Shown in pieces: positions 1-8,947 of a DNA stretch of 64,000 nucleotides. The notes beneath the pieces are model-generated. The model had not been told where the DNA came from, made no database searches, and saw only the letters and a list, made by a program, of their open reading frames with translations. The DNA is from Streptomyces sp. TLI_053 (GTDB lineage: Bacteria; Actinomycetota; Actinomycetes; Streptomycetales; Streptomycetaceae). The DNA lies in contig NZ_LT629775.1 in the NCBI RefSeq assembly GCF_900105395.1, positions 1,488,001 through 1,552,000 on the forward strand, written 5' to 3'. A program made the position numbers and the translations under genes. How positions within the stretch are numbered: position 1 is the first letter of the stretch; every line of letters starts with the position of its first letter.

Positions 1-617
1 CCGCCGCCGCCTTCGTGGTCACCGATCTCGTCGGCGGCGACCAGCCGTTCTGGTGGGCCGAGGCCGCCTTCCTGGCCGCCCACGGCGGCACCGCCCGCAG
101 CCTGGACGGCTGCCCGCCGGGGGGCGTCGTCCGCCGGATGAAGACCCTCCCCGACGGCGAGCGCCGGGCCGCACTGGCCGAACTCGGCGCGAGTGCCCGC
201 GTCCGCGCCCCCCGTCAGGAACAGCTCACCCCCGCCGATCTGCTGACGCTCACCCGGAACGGCGTGGCCGTCGGCAACCACACCGCCGGCCACCCCTGCC
301 TCGACCGCTGCGACGGCGGCACCGTCCGGGACGAGATCCGACGCGCGCACGACGCGCTCACCGGCTGGCTCGGCGGCGAGGAACCCACCGCCTTCGCCTA
401 TCCCAACGGCAACGTCGACCCGCGCGCCGACGCCGAACTGCGGCGCCTCGGCTACCGGACCGGCTTCCTGTTCGACCACCGCCACGACCGCCTCCTGCCG
501 CCGCACCCGCTGCGGATCAGCCGGCTCCGGGTCAACTCGACCACGGGGCGGGACCGGTTCGACACCATCCTGTCCGGGCTCCACCCCGCCGTGCACCACC
601 TGCGCGGCGGCAACTGA
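1..617 (+). CDS. Polysaccharide deacetylase family protein (3' part; start lies before the window)
   Basis: The open frame runs in from the left edge (first full codon at base 3) and reads AAAFVVTDLVGG, the usual start of a carbohydrate esterase 4 (NodB-like) domain. Visible features are VGNHTAGHPCLDRCD, which carries the two metal-binding histidines of the family's HxxxH motif, and FAYPNG further on, matching the conserved FRxPxG/FAYPxG strand. Such enzymes remove N- or O-acetyl groups from surface polysaccharide or peptidoglycan. The metal Asp expected near the N-terminus lies in the missing part. The acyltransferase-like gene 180 bases downstream on the same strand is a common partner in exopolysaccharide clusters, so the rest of such a cluster probably lies to the left. 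Confidence 0.85.
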   Translation, partial: AAAFVVTDLVGGDQPFWWAEAAFLAAHGGTARSLDGCPPGGVVRRMKTLPDGERRAALAELGASARVRAPRQEQLTPADLLTLTRNGVAVGNHTAGHPCLDRCDGGTVRDEIRRAHDALTGWLGGEEPTAFAYPNGNVDPRADAELRRLGYRTGFLFDHRHDRLLPPHPLRISRLRVNSTTGRDRFDTILSGLHPAVHHLRGGN

Positions 618-800
618 CCACCCGCGGCCGGAAGCGCCGACTCCCGTTGCTCCCGTTCCGCCGAAGCCCGGAAGGAAGCGGCGGCGGAACCGGCCGAACC
701 GCGTCGATCGGGCGCGGGAGTCCGGGAGAATGCGGACCTGACCGCGACCGGAGCGCCGAGCGGCGGCGCACCGGGGCGGCGAAGACCTGGGGGCAGGCAC

Positions 801-2000
801 GTGGGGGCACGAGACGCGGGGGCACGAGACGCGGGGGCGGGACAGGTGGGGGCAGCACGGGTGGGGCCGGGAGGCGCGGCTGCGGGAGAGCTCGGCGCGG
901 CGCACCGGAACGAGGCCGCGGCGCGCACGGTGCCGGTCCGCCACCGGACGCCCGCCCTGCCGCCGGAAGTCGTCGACGGCTGGCGCGAACTGGCGGCGGG
1001 CCCGGCCGGCGGCGCGTGGTTCAGCACACCGGAGTGGACCCTCGCCTGGTGGGAGACGCTGGGCACGGCCGCCGGCGACGGCGAGATCGTGGTGTGGCGG
1101 GACGGGGACGGCCGGATCGACGCCGTGGTCCCCCTGCTGCGCACCGTCCAGCGGCTCCACCCCCGCGCGCCGCTGCCCGTCCCCTGCCTGACGGTGCTCG
1201 GCTCCGGCGCGGGCGCGGCCGACCACTGCGGCTTCGTCGTCGCACCGCACCGCCGCACCGAGGTGGCCGACTGGCTCTCCCGGCGCGGGCGGCGGACGAG
1301 TCTGCTGCTCACCGACCTGGATCCGGACCAGGCCGCCCTGCTGCCGCCCGACGCGACGGAGATCGGGCGCACCGCCTGCCCGCGCGCCGATCTGGCGGCC
1401 GGTCCGGAGGCGCTGGGAAGCCGCCAGTTCCGCGCCGACCTGCGCCGCTACGGCCGGAAACTGGCCGCCGAGGGAATCACCTTCCGCTGGGTGCCGCCCG
1501 CCCTGGCGACGGCCGAACTCCCGGAACGCTTCGAGCTGCTGCACACCACCGTCCGGCTGCACCGGCTGCGCCGGGCCGCGCTCGGCCGGCCGACCACCTT
1601 CGACGAGGCCAGGGCGCCGCTGCACCTGCGGGTGATCGAACGGGCCGCCGACACCGGACGCGGCGAGGGTCCGGCGTTCCTGGTCGCGGAGCGGGCGGGC
1701 GAAGTGGTCGGCGTGCTGTACGGGTTCCAGTGGCGGGACACCTTCGCCTACTACCAGATCGGCTGGGACCAGGCCTGGGCGCCGCTGCGGCTCGGCACGG
1801 CGGTGATCGCCGAGGCGATCCGGGCGGCCGCCCGGCAGGGGCTGGCCACCTTCGACTTCCTGCGCGGCACCGAGCCCTACAAGTACCGCTTCGACGCGGT
1901 GGACCGGGAGGACGTCTCCTGGCTGGTGCCGCACGGCCTGCCGGGGGCGCTGCTCGGCCTCAAGTACCGTGCGAAGGAGGCGCGTCGTACGCCCGCCTGA
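801..2000 (+). CDS. FemAB/CelD-type GNAT acyltransferase
   Basis: The protein is up to 399 aa with an Acetyltransf_6-type fold. The C-terminal half has the family pattern: RADLRRYGRKL, then VGVLYGFQWRDTFAYYQIGWD, then AIRAAARQGLATFDFLRGTEPYKYRF. Members (CelD, FemAB, BioF2-like) transfer acyl or aminoacyl groups during polysaccharide or wall synthesis, which fits the preceding deacetylase. The start is uncertain: GTG at 801, 846 and 861 are all in frame, and the first 20 residues are a low-complexity GARDAGARDAG stretch encoded by a duplicated 16-base unit, so the true start may be 846 or 861. The substrate cannot be read from the sequence. Confidence 0.75.
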   Translation: MGARDAGARDAGAGQVGAARVGPGGAAAGELGAAHRNEAAARTVPVRHRTPALPPEVVDGWRELAAGPAGGAWFSTPEWTLAWWETLGTAAGDGEIVVWRDGDGRIDAVVPLLRTVQRLHPRAPLPVPCLTVLGSGAGAADHCGFVVAPHRRTEVADWLSRRGRRTSLLLTDLDPDQAALLPPDATEIGRTACPRADLAAGPEALGSRQFRADLRRYGRKLAAEGITFRWVPPALATAELPERFELLHTTVRLHRLRRAALGRPTTFDEARAPLHLRVIERAADTGRGEGPAFLVAERAGEVVGVLYGFQWRDTFAYYQIGWDQAWAPLRLGTAVIAEAIRAAARQGLATFDFLRGTEPYKYRFDAVDREDVSWLVPHGLPGALLGLKYRAKEARRTPA

Positions 2001-2120
2001 TCGATCGCCGTCCGCGGGTTCGGCTGTCCGGGGCTCCTCGGCGGGTCTACTCTCGTGGCGAACACGACGGGACGGGCCAGGGGGGAACCGGGCCCGCCCG
2101 TCCTCGACCGAGGGGCCCGC

Positions 2121-3506
2121 ATGCCACATCCCAAGGACCAGTACCTGCCCGGGGACAACCCGCCCGACCTGGTGGGCCAGGTCGACAAGCGGATCCGCTC
2201 CTGTCTGGACGGCTCCCGCCTGCCGGACCCGGCCGACCTCTTCAACCCCCTGGTCGCCGCGCTGAACGCCGCCGTCCCGGCGGCCCTCCCGGCCAACCCG
2301 CACGCGCTCGCCAACGACACCCAGGTGTTCCAGGAGACCGTCCGGTTCTTCCTGGCCCACGAACTGGCCAGCACCCACGACCTGATGATCCTGCACTCGA
2401 AGCTCGCCGGCTGCGCGGTGTCCGTCGTCGACCAGCACGACCCGCTCTACGGGAACCACACCCCCGTCCAGCTCCAGCTGCTGCTGGAGGGCCAGCTCGA
2501 CGGGATCGCGCAGCAGGTGGTCGACGGCTGGTACAACGCCGGGCACGGGGCGCTGCGGCGCCGGCCGAGCGCCGACATCGTGGCCCTGTTCCACCGGTTC
2601 GGCACGCTGGCGCGGTTCGCCGACCCGATGAACCAGGACGCCCTGGGCACCGCCTACCTCGCGGCGCACCCCGTCGTGCCCGGGTTCAAGCCCGTCCTGA
2701 CCGAACAGGTGCGGGGCTCGCTCGAGCAGACCCTGCGCAAGCTCCCCGCCGTGGTGGCGGCACTGAAGGGGGCCTCGACCGTCCCGCTGCGCGGCGGGGT
2801 CGATCCCCGCTGGGCCACGGCCCCCCTGGTCGAGGCAGACCACTCCGAGCACGACACGGTCAGGACCGGCCTGCTGGTGGACAAGGCCCTCCCGAAGAGC
2901 GTGGAAACGATCAAGAAGGCCCTGACGGCCCTGAGCAACGTGATCTCGCCCGGCGTCCAGGGGCAACTGCCACTGCCCAGGTTCACCGTGGTGAAGACGA
3001 GCGGCACGGATCTCAACGTACGGGCCTTCACCGGCGCCGGGGGCATCAACATCACGATCGGGGAGACGGACACGCTGGACGTGGTCGCCCACGAGGTCGG
3101 CCACGTGATCGAGAACGTGTTGCCGATCGGCTGCTGGCTCGACCTCGTCCGGCTGCTGCACGCCCGGCACACCGCCGCGGGCGGCGGCACACTGCTGCCG
3201 ATCTACCCCGGGCACGCGGACCCCGAGGTGGCGAAGGAGTGCGCGTACCGGGCCGTGATGCCGGTCTCGCCCCCGCGCTCGACCACCAGCGGCAGCTACG
3301 CGGCGAAGGTCTACGGCGCCGAGAGCGCCACCGAGTTGCTGTCGACCACGCTCGAACTCCTGGTCACCGCGAAGGGCACCGAGACGCTGCTGACCAAGGA
3401 CCCGCAGCTGCTGGCCGTCGTGCTGCGCTGGCTGCTCGGCACGGTCGGCGTCCAGGCCGCGGGCAACACCCTGATGCTCTCCTGGGTGCTGCCCTCTCCG
3501 CTGTAA
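2121..3506 (+). CDS. Putative zinc metallopeptidase-like protein (HEVGH motif)
   Basis: This 461-aa protein has no signal peptide. I start it at ATG 2121 (MPHPKDQYL), with an AGGGG ribosome site 6 bases upstream, rather than at the upstream in-frame GTG 2055. The only firm motif is HEVGH at residues 324-328 inside DVVAHEVGHVIE, a zincin active-site helix. About 75 residues on, GAESATELL gives acidic residues E401/E405 that could be the third zinc ligand of a gluzincin. The N-terminal 300 residues match no family I know. Substrate and cellular role are unknown. A second, unrelated-looking HExxH protein lies at 23116-24612. Confidence 0.6.
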   Translation: MPHPKDQYLPGDNPPDLVGQVDKRIRSCLDGSRLPDPADLFNPLVAALNAAVPAALPANPHALANDTQVFQETVRFFLAHELASTHDLMILHSKLAGCAVSVVDQHDPLYGNHTPVQLQLLLEGQLDGIAQQVVDGWYNAGHGALRRRPSADIVALFHRFGTLARFADPMNQDALGTAYLAAHPVVPGFKPVLTEQVRGSLEQTLRKLPAVVAALKGASTVPLRGGVDPRWATAPLVEADHSEHDTVRTGLLVDKALPKSVETIKKALTALSNVISPGVQGQLPLPRFTVVKTSGTDLNVRAFTGAGGINITIGETDTLDVVAHEVGHVIENVLPIGCWLDLVRLLHARHTAAGGGTLLPIYPGHADPEVAKECAYRAVMPVSPPRSTTSGSYAAKVYGAESATELLSTTLELLVTAKGTETLLTKDPQLLAVVLRWLLGTVGVQAAGNTLMLSWVLPSPL

Positions 3507-3513
3507 CCGCGCC

Positions 3514-3555
3514 GGGGCGGTGGGAAGGTCCGGACGGTCCGCCCCACCGCCCCGC
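3514..3555. terminator. Bidirectional hairpin terminator
   Basis: Arms CGGGGCGGTGGG (3514-3525) and CCCACCGCCCCG (3544-3555) are perfect reverse complements around an 18-base loop that contains a second small inverted repeat. It sits between the convergent genes ending at 3506 and 3593, as expected for a shared terminator. Confidence 0.65.
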
Positions 3556-3592
3556 GGCGTACCGTGCGCGGTGTCCGCCCGGTGCCGGCCCC

Positions 3593-4729
3593 TCAGTCCC
3601 GACGACCCTTCAGCCAGCCGGCGAAGGCGTCGAGCGCGGGGGCCGGGTCGCGGCGACCCAGGCCGATCCGGAACCGGTCGGCGGGCGTCGGGGTGAGTTC
3701 CGAGGCGAAGATCGAGGCCGGCAGCAGCAGGACACCGGCCTCCTCGACCAGCCCGGTGCAGAACGCCTCGACGCCGTCGGCACCCAGGTAGCGCGGGTAG
3801 GCGACACAGCCGCCGTCCGGGGCACGCCACTCGAACAGGCCGTCGAAGCGGGCGAAGAACTCGTCGAAGAGGGGCAGATTGGCCGCGAGGACCGCCCGGT
3901 TCCGGGCCAGGATCGGCTCACGCGCCTTGATCGCGATCCGGGCGAGGATCTCGCTGGGAGCGGCGTTGCAGATGGTGGTGTAGTGCTTGGCGCGCTCCAG
4001 TCGTCCGCGCAACTCCCGGTCGCGGCACACGATCCAGCCGATCCGCAGGCCGGGCAGGCCGAGCGACTTGGAGGTGACGTTCAGCGAGAGGGCACGCTCG
4101 GACAGGTCGGCCGCCTGGGGCAGGGCGCGGGCCGGGTCGCGCTCCAGACCCCGGTAGACCTCGTCGCTGAAGAGGTGGATGCCGCGCTCGTCGCAGATCT
4201 CGGCCAGCCGGACGAAGTCGGCGGCGTCGATCACCGCCCCGGTCGGGTTGTTGGGGAAGTTGACGGACACCACTCGGGTGTTGGGGCGCAGCGCGGCGGT
4301 GAGTTCGTCGAGGTCGAGCGCCCAGTCGCGGGCGGGGTCGAGCGCGACGCCGGTGACCTCGCAGAGGGACATCGGGACGGTCTCGGCGGACTGGTAGTTC
4401 GGCGTGAGCACCACGGCGTGGTCCTCGGGACCGAGCAGGACCTGCATCGCCAGGTTGAGCCCCTCCTGCGCGCCGCCGAAGCAGATCACGTCGTCGGCGT
4501 CGGCCCGCTCGTAGAGTCCGGCGATCGCCCGGCGCAGGGCCGGGTCGCCGAAGGTCTCGGTGTAACCGAGCGCGAGGGTGTCCCAGGCGTGGCGGTCCTC
4601 CGGGTCGGCGAGGGCGAGCAGTTCGGACATCGTCATGGTCTGCGCGTCGGAGGCCGTGAGGTGGTGGCGGGCGGTGAACTCCCAGCGGGAGAAGTACGTC
4701 TCCAGGCGGAAGTCGGGGAGCCGGGTCAT
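3593..4729 (-). CDS. PLP-dependent aminotransferase, class I/II fold
   Basis: A 378-aa fold-type I aminotransferase. The diagnostic motifs are NFPNNPTG (157-164), SDEVYRGLE with the PLP-ring aspartate (189), TSKSLGLPGLRIGW with the Schiff-base lysine K221, and FRIGLGR near the C-terminus. The N-terminus (FRLETYFSRWEF) resembles the capreomycidine-synthase-like branch of the family, in which the N-terminal segment shapes the substrate pocket, so a basic amino acid substrate is possible but unproven. It lies 25 bases downstream of the PAS/HTH regulator on the same strand and is presumably co-transcribed and controlled by it. YheO/DauR-type regulators often govern amino-acid catabolism. Confidence 0.85.
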   Translation of the reverse strand: MTRLPDFRLETYFSRWEFTARHHLTASDAQTMTMSELLALADPEDRHAWDTLALGYTETFGDPALRRAIAGLYERADADDVICFGGAQEGLNLAMQVLLGPEDHAVVLTPNYQSAETVPMSLCEVTGVALDPARDWALDLDELTAALRPNTRVVSVNFPNNPTGAVIDAADFVRLAEICDERGIHLFSDEVYRGLERDPARALPQAADLSERALSLNVTSKSLGLPGLRIGWIVCRDRELRGRLERAKHYTTICNAAPSEILARIAIKAREPILARNRAVLAANLPLFDEFFARFDGLFEWRAPDGGCVAYPRYLGADGVEAFCTGLVEEAGVLLLPASIFASELTPTPADRFRIGLGRRDPAPALDAFAGWLKGRRD

Positions 4730-4754
4730 GGCGGGTCTCCTTCGTGGGGGCGGG

Positions 4755-5444
4755 TCAGTCGGCCGGGAGGGCGGGCGGTCCGGGGGTCTCGGGCGCCTCG
4801 GGGGTCTCGGCCGCGCCGGGGCCCTCCCGCAGTTCGGCGAGCAGGGTGTAGACGGTGGAGCGGGACACCTCCAGCGCCCTCGCGACAGCCGGGACCGCGC
4901 GCCGGACGGCGAGCACTCCGGCCCGGTCGAGTTCGCGGAGCACGGCGAGCCGGTCCTCGCGCCCGAGCTGCCGGAGCGGCCGGCCGTGGGCGCGCACGTA
5001 GCCGCCGATCACCTCGTTCATCCGCTCGGTCCAGTCCTGCTCGAAGAGCGGTTCGGGGCGGGGGGCGGTCGGCGCGGCGAAGGCGGCGAGCAGGGCGGCG
5101 GCGTGTTCGAGCGGGGCCCGGTCAAGGTTGACGCACAGGACGGCGGCGGGTCGGCCGTCCTCGTCGCGGAGCACGGCGCTGACCGAGGAGAGCCGCCGGC
5201 CGTCGGGCAGCAGCTTCGGATAGGGGCCGTAGACGTCGGGGGCGGCCTGGTCCAGGGCGTCCAGCTCGCCGAGCAGCGAGGGGTCGCCCGGCGCGCGCCC
5301 GCCCATCGGGTTCCAGACGGCGAGGACCTCGTCGCGGGCGGCGTCGTGCAGGACGACCTCGGCGTAGGGCCCGAGCAGCAGGGCCACCGCCTGGCAGACG
5401 GGGGCCCAGGCGCGCAGGCGCGGGTCGGGGGTCTCGGAGGTCAT
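4755..5444 (-). CDS. YheO/DauR-type PAS-HTH transcriptional regulator
   Basis: A 229-aa regulator. Residues about 8-115 form a YheO-like PAS domain (VCQAVALLLGPYAEVVLHD, then SSVSAVLRDEDGRPAAVLCVNLD). The C-terminal part (about 165-215) is an HTH with AVPAVARALEVSRSTVYTLLAELR. This layout is that of E. coli YheO and Pseudomonas DauR, the latter a repressor of D-arginine catabolism. The adjacent aminotransferase, 25 bases downstream, is the likely target. The start is ATG 5444: the bases just upstream hold a tandem operator and a -10-like TACAGT placed so that the transcript would begin at the ATG, suggesting a leaderless, self-regulated mRNA. Confidence 0.8.
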   Translation of the reverse strand: MTSETPDPRLRAWAPVCQAVALLLGPYAEVVLHDAARDEVLAVWNPMGGRAPGDPSLLGELDALDQAAPDVYGPYPKLLPDGRRLSSVSAVLRDEDGRPAAVLCVNLDRAPLEHAAALLAAFAAPTAPRPEPLFEQDWTERMNEVIGGYVRAHGRPLRQLGREDRLAVLRELDRAGVLAVRRAVPAVARALEVSRSTVYTLLAELREGPGAAETPEAPETPGPPALPAD

Positions 5445-5446
5445 GA

Positions 5447-5480
5447 TTGGACTGTACGTCCAGACTGGACGTTTCGTCCA
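5447..5480 (-). promoter_or_regulatory. Tandem operator and probable leaderless promoter of the PAS-HTH regulator
   Basis: Alternating half-sites lie here: TGGAC (5448-5452), ACGTCCA (5456-5462), TGGACGT (5466-5472) and CGTCCA (5475-5480). The central two form a perfect 7-3-7 inverted repeat. On the minus strand TGGACG and TACAGT, 18 bases apart, can serve as -35 and -10. The -10 ends six bases before the ATG, so transcription would start at the start codon. A repressor on the palindrome would sit between -35 and -10, consistent with autoregulation. Confidence 0.55.
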
Positions 5481-5591
5481 GGTCGGATCGCGGAACGGGC
5501 CCGCCCCCGGGGTGGGAGACCTCGGGGAACGGGCCCGTGCCGGGTCAGGCGGGACCAGGCGGACCAGGCGGACCAGGCGGATCAGGCCGGA

Positions 5592-7262
5592 TCAGCTGCA
5601 GGTGATCTGGAGCAGCGCCGCCTTGCAGGTACGGCTCGCCGAGTCGTTGCCGGGCACCGGGTCGGCCGGGGTGCCGGCGGTCCGGGCGGTGGTGACGGCG
5701 AAGGTGCGGCCCAGGTCGAGCAGACCGACCTGGACGGTGAAGTGCCGGGTGACGCTCGCGCCGACGGCCAGCGGACCGGCGATCACGCAGGTCAGACGGC
5801 CGGAGGCGACGGTGCAGTCACTGCTGGTGGCGATCATGCCGCTCGGCAGCGCGGAGGTGACGGTGACGGCGGTCACCGGGTCGGGGCCGCGGCCGGTCAC
5901 CGTCAGCGTGTAGTCGACCCGGCCGCCCAGCAGGCCGGACACCGGGGAGGCGGTGAGCCCGACAGCGGCGTCGGCGGTCGGCGCGACGTACCCGAACCGG
6001 TCGGCGGGCACGACGGCACTGGTGCCGCCCGCCGTGGTGACCCGGACGTCGACCGTTCCGGCGACCGGCGAGGCCGGGGCGGTGGCGGTGCAGGAGGTCG
6101 CGGTGCAGGAGAACGAGACGGCGTTGCCGGCGGCGCCGAAGCTCACCGCGGTCGCGCCGGCCAGGTCGGTGCCGGTGACGGTGACCGCCGTGCCGCCCGC
6201 CTGCGGGCCGGTGGCCGGGCTGACGGCCGTGACGACCGGCGCGGGCGGCGGGAAGTCGAGGACGCTGACGGCGGACCCGTCGAAGTCGGCCAGGTAGCCG
6301 CGCCGGCTGTCGGACGAGATCGCCAGGCCGAACGGGCTGGCGCCGACCTGGACGGTGCCGGTGACGGTGCCGGTGGCGGCGTCGATCGCGGTGAGCGTGC
6401 TGTCCGCGTAGTTGCTCGCATAGACGGAGCGGCCGTCGGGTGCGGCGGCCACCGCGTAGGGGTTGGTGCCGACCTGGACGGTGGCGGTGACGGTCCGCTG
6501 CGCGGTGTCGATCGCGCTGACCGTGGAGTCGCCGCCGTTGGCGGTCCACAGCCGGGAGCCGCCGGGGGCGAGCGCGAGGCCGAACACGCCGTGGCCCACG
6601 GGTATCGAGGCGCCGACCGTGGCGGTGGCGGTGTCGATCACGTCGACCCGCTGGTCGCCGGATGCGGCGACGTACACGGACGCGCCGTCCGGGGCGACGG
6701 CCACGCCGTGCGGCTCCGCCCCGACCAGGACGGTCGCGGTGACGGTGGCGGTGGCGGTGTCCAGCACGCTGACCGTGCCGGCCTCGGCGTTGGTCACATA
6801 CGCGTGGGCACCGTCGGGGGCGACCGCCACCCCGAAGGCGCCGGCGCCGACCGGGACGGTGGCGACGACCGCGCCGGTGGCGGTGTCGACCACGCTGACC
6901 GTGCCGTCGAGGTGGTGGGTGAGGTAGGCCGTCCGCCCGTCCGGCGCGACGGCGACGGCGTAGGAGCCGGTGCCGGCGGTGAAGGTGCCGGCGACCGTGC
7001 CGGTGGCGGTGGCCAGAACGGTGACCGTGCCGCTGCCCTGGCTGGTCACATAGGCCCGGGCGCCGTCCGGGGTGAGCGCCACGCCCGCCGGGTAGGGCGC
7101 GACGGTGACGGTGGCCGCCACCGTGGGCGGCAGCCCGGCCGCCGCGGCGGCGCCGGCGGTGTCGGCGGACGCGGTGCCGGGCTGGGACAGCAGGGCGGCC
7201 GTGGCCGCGCCGACGGCGGCCACGGCCGTCCAGAAGCGGCGCGGGGACGGGCGTGTTGTCAC
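5592..7262 (-). CDS. Secreted YVTN-repeat beta-propeller with IPT/TIG and DUF11-like domains
   Basis: A 556-aa secreted protein. I choose GTG 7262, preceded by GGAGATACC, giving VTTRPSPRRFWTAVAAV and a signal peptide ending near GTASA. Residues about 50-350 carry seven repeats of the form VAPDGxxAYVTNxxxGTVSVLDTATGTV, the YVTN/YncE propeller blade. They are followed by an IPT/TIG domain (VVTAVSPATGPQAGGTAVTVTGTDL) and then a DUF11-like domain (ADAAVGLTASPVSGLLGGRVDYTLTV) with a cysteine pair at the very C-terminus. It is probably a surface or extracellular binding protein; no catalytic residues are apparent. Nearly identical codon strings in the blades make the DNA strongly repetitive. Confidence 0.85.
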   Translation of the reverse strand: MTTRPSPRRFWTAVAAVGAATAALLSQPGTASADTAGAAAAAGLPPTVAATVTVAPYPAGVALTPDGARAYVTSQGSGTVTVLATATGTVAGTFTAGTGSYAVAVAPDGRTAYLTHHLDGTVSVVDTATGAVVATVPVGAGAFGVAVAPDGAHAYVTNAEAGTVSVLDTATATVTATVLVGAEPHGVAVAPDGASVYVAASGDQRVDVIDTATATVGASIPVGHGVFGLALAPGGSRLWTANGGDSTVSAIDTAQRTVTATVQVGTNPYAVAAAPDGRSVYASNYADSTLTAIDAATGTVTGTVQVGASPFGLAISSDSRRGYLADFDGSAVSVLDFPPPAPVVTAVSPATGPQAGGTAVTVTGTDLAGATAVSFGAAGNAVSFSCTATSCTATAPASPVAGTVDVRVTTAGGTSAVVPADRFGYVAPTADAAVGLTASPVSGLLGGRVDYTLTVTGRGPDPVTAVTVTSALPSGMIATSSDCTVASGRLTCVIAGPLAVGASVTRHFTVQVGLLDLGRTFAVTTARTAGTPADPVPGNDSASRTCKAALLQITCS

Positions 7263-7443
7263 GGTATCTCCAGACTCGTCGGAATCGTCGAACCGGACGC
7301 TGCACGGCCGCACCGGGCACTCCGGGCGACCCGGGGGGACTGTCCGGATCGCCCGAAGCGTAGAAGGTCGATTGACGAAGCGTCAGGAGATGACCGGGAT
7401 TGTTGCCAACCGTTCAAGTCTGTTCAATTGGTCACTATTCGAA

Positions 7444-7476
7444 CCGCCCGGCCCCCCACTGGCGGGGGCCGGGCGG
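7444..7476 (-). terminator. Strong hairpin terminator after the methyltransferase gene
   Basis: Arms CCGCCCGGCCCCC (7444-7456) and GGGGGCCGGGCGG (7464-7476) are perfect complements, giving a 13-bp stem with a 7-base loop. It begins 8 bases beyond the stop codon of the minus-strand gene ending at 7484. Confidence 0.75.
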
Positions 7477-7483
7477 CACGGGA

Positions 7484-8338
7484 TCAGCGCTTGACGGCCA
7501 CACCGCCGTACATCGCGATGTCCTGGTCCCGGATCGGCGCCGCGTCCGGGTCGGGGTTCCAGTGGTGAACCAGGGTCACGCCGGGGTCCAGCAGCTCGTA
7601 GCCGTCAAAGAAGGCCAGGGTCTCGGCCCGGTCGCGGATCTGCAGCGGGATGCCCCGGGCGTTGTACTCGCGGCCCACCCCGCCGACGCCCACCGGGTCG
7701 GTGTCGCCGGTGAAGACGGTCAGCGCGAGGAAGCTGCCCGGCGCCAGGCGGTCCATCAGCCGGCGCACCAGGCCCTGCGGGTCGTCCGCGTCGAGGACGA
7801 AGTGCACGATCGCGATCAGCGACAGCGCCACCGGCCGGGAGAGGTCGATCACTTCGCGCAGCGCCGGCGAGTCCAGGATCGAGTCGACGTCACGCAGGTC
7901 GGCGTCCAGGTAGGCGGTGCGGCCCTCCGGGGCGCTGGACATCAGCGCGCGGGCGTGGGTCAGCACGATCGGGTCGTTGTCGACGTACACCACCCGCGAC
8001 TCCGGGGCCACCGCCTGAGCGATCTCGTGCACGTTCGGCGAGGTGGGGATGCCCGTGCCGATGTCCAGGAACTGCCGCACCCCGTGCTTCTCGGCGAGGT
8101 GGCGGACCACCCGTTCCATGAAGGTGCGGGTGGTCCGCATCGAGGTCGGCAGGGCCGGCCAGGCCTGCACGGAGGCGTGGGCGGCCACCCGGTCCGGCGC
8201 GAAGTTGGTCTTGCCGCCGATGAGGTAGTCGTACACCCGGGCGGAGTGCGGGACGTCCATCCGGAGGTCCACTCCCGTCCAGGACTCCCGGCCCGGCCCA
8301 CCCGGCCGCTCCCCCGACACCCAGTCAGCGCGCCCCAT
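7484..8338 (-). CDS. SAM-dependent methyltransferase, DUF574/Methyltransf_19 family
   Basis: A 284-aa protein of the DUF574 S-adenosyl methyltransferase family that is highly multiplied in Streptomyces. It shows the family signatures HSARVYDYLIGGKTNFAPDR near the N-terminus, FLDIGTGIPTSPNVHEIAQ (SAM-binding motif I), VVYVDNDPIVLTHARALM (motif II) and SLIAIVHFVLD. ATG 8338 (MGRADW) is preceded by GGGAGAG at good spacing; the frame is open upstream but has no better start. Many members sit beside XRE regulators. Here it is a single gene with its own terminator. The substrate is unknown. Confidence 0.9.
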   Translation of the reverse strand: MGRADWVSGERPGGPGRESWTGVDLRMDVPHSARVYDYLIGGKTNFAPDRVAAHASVQAWPALPTSMRTTRTFMERVVRHLAEKHGVRQFLDIGTGIPTSPNVHEIAQAVAPESRVVYVDNDPIVLTHARALMSSAPEGRTAYLDADLRDVDSILDSPALREVIDLSRPVALSLIAIVHFVLDADDPQGLVRRLMDRLAPGSFLALTVFTGDTDPVGVGGVGREYNARGIPLQIRDRAETLAFFDGYELLDPGVTLVHHWNPDPDAAPIRDQDIAMYGGVAVKR

Positions 8339-8497
8339 GTCGCTCTCCCGCTCTGCCCCGTTTGACGTTCCGATCCGGCTCCCGTCGGCGGCCCGCCGCG
8401 TCAACTCGGCAGCGGGCACGCCTTCGTGCGCACGGTAACCGACCGTACACCAGGGGATCGGGCGCTGCCTGAAGGGGTGGCGCGATCGGGCAGCGGC

Positions 8498-8947
8498 TCA
8501 GGTCTGTCCGAAGAGGGCCGCGAAGGCCGTTTCCAGGCCGGTCACGGCAGCCGCCAGGACAGCGACCGTGCGCAGCGCGTCGAGAACGGTACCGACGCGG
8601 CGGCGGAGGCGGCCTTCGCGGGGCTGGGCGAGGTCTGTTTCGGCGAGGATCTCGGCGAGGGCGCTGTCCGCGTCGTCGGCCTCGGCTTCGGGGACGGCGC
8701 CCGGGTGTTCGGTCCGGAGGCGGGCGAGGGCGGCGCGCAGGGATTCGGCCGCTGCTCGCAGGGCTTCCGGGCCGGGTGGGGGCGGTGGGGCCGGATCCGT
8801 GCCGATGCGGACGGTCGAGCCCTGGCCGCCGGCCACCGGGCCGTACACGGTGGAGCCGACCACCTGGATTCCGCCGGTGTTCCAACTGGCACCGGCGGGC
8901 GGCCGATTCGCCTCCGGCCCGACGGTGGCGTCCGCGTCCTCGGTCAT
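8498..8947 (-). CDS. Small protein: amyloid-motif-like N-terminus plus effector-associated helical domain
   Basis: A 149-aa protein starting at ATG 8947, which overlaps the stop of the upstream gene by 4 bases (ATGA), so the two are translationally coupled. Residues 23-50 hold WNTGGIQVVGSTVYGPVAGG, nearly a copy of the C-terminus of the upstream protein. A Pro-rich linker (52-59) follows. The rest is helical (EALRAAAESLRAALARLRTE, then ADSALAEILAETDL, then RRRVGTVLDALRTVAVLAAAVTGLETAFAALFG), the layout of DUF5955-like or effector-associated domains that end in a hydrophobic helix. Core residues IQVVG resemble RHIM-type amyloid motifs (V/I-Q-V/I-x-G). I infer that it is recruited by the upstream protein through like-with-like motif contacts. 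No enzyme function is visible. Confidence 0.6.
   Translation of the reverse strand: MTEDADATVGPEANRPPAGASWNTGGIQVVGSTVYGPVAGGQGSTVRIGTDPAPPPPPGPEALRAAAESLRAALARLRTEHPGAVPEAEADDADSALAEILAETDLAQPREGRLRRRVGTVLDALRTVAVLAAAVTGLETAFAALFGQT

Noticed and set aside
53..5131. A plus-strand open frame of 1692 codons across the first 5 kb.
   Set aside because: It is Arg/Pro/Gly-rich, runs across and opposite clear genes in other frames, and shows no domain; long open antisense frames are normal in DNA of this G+C.
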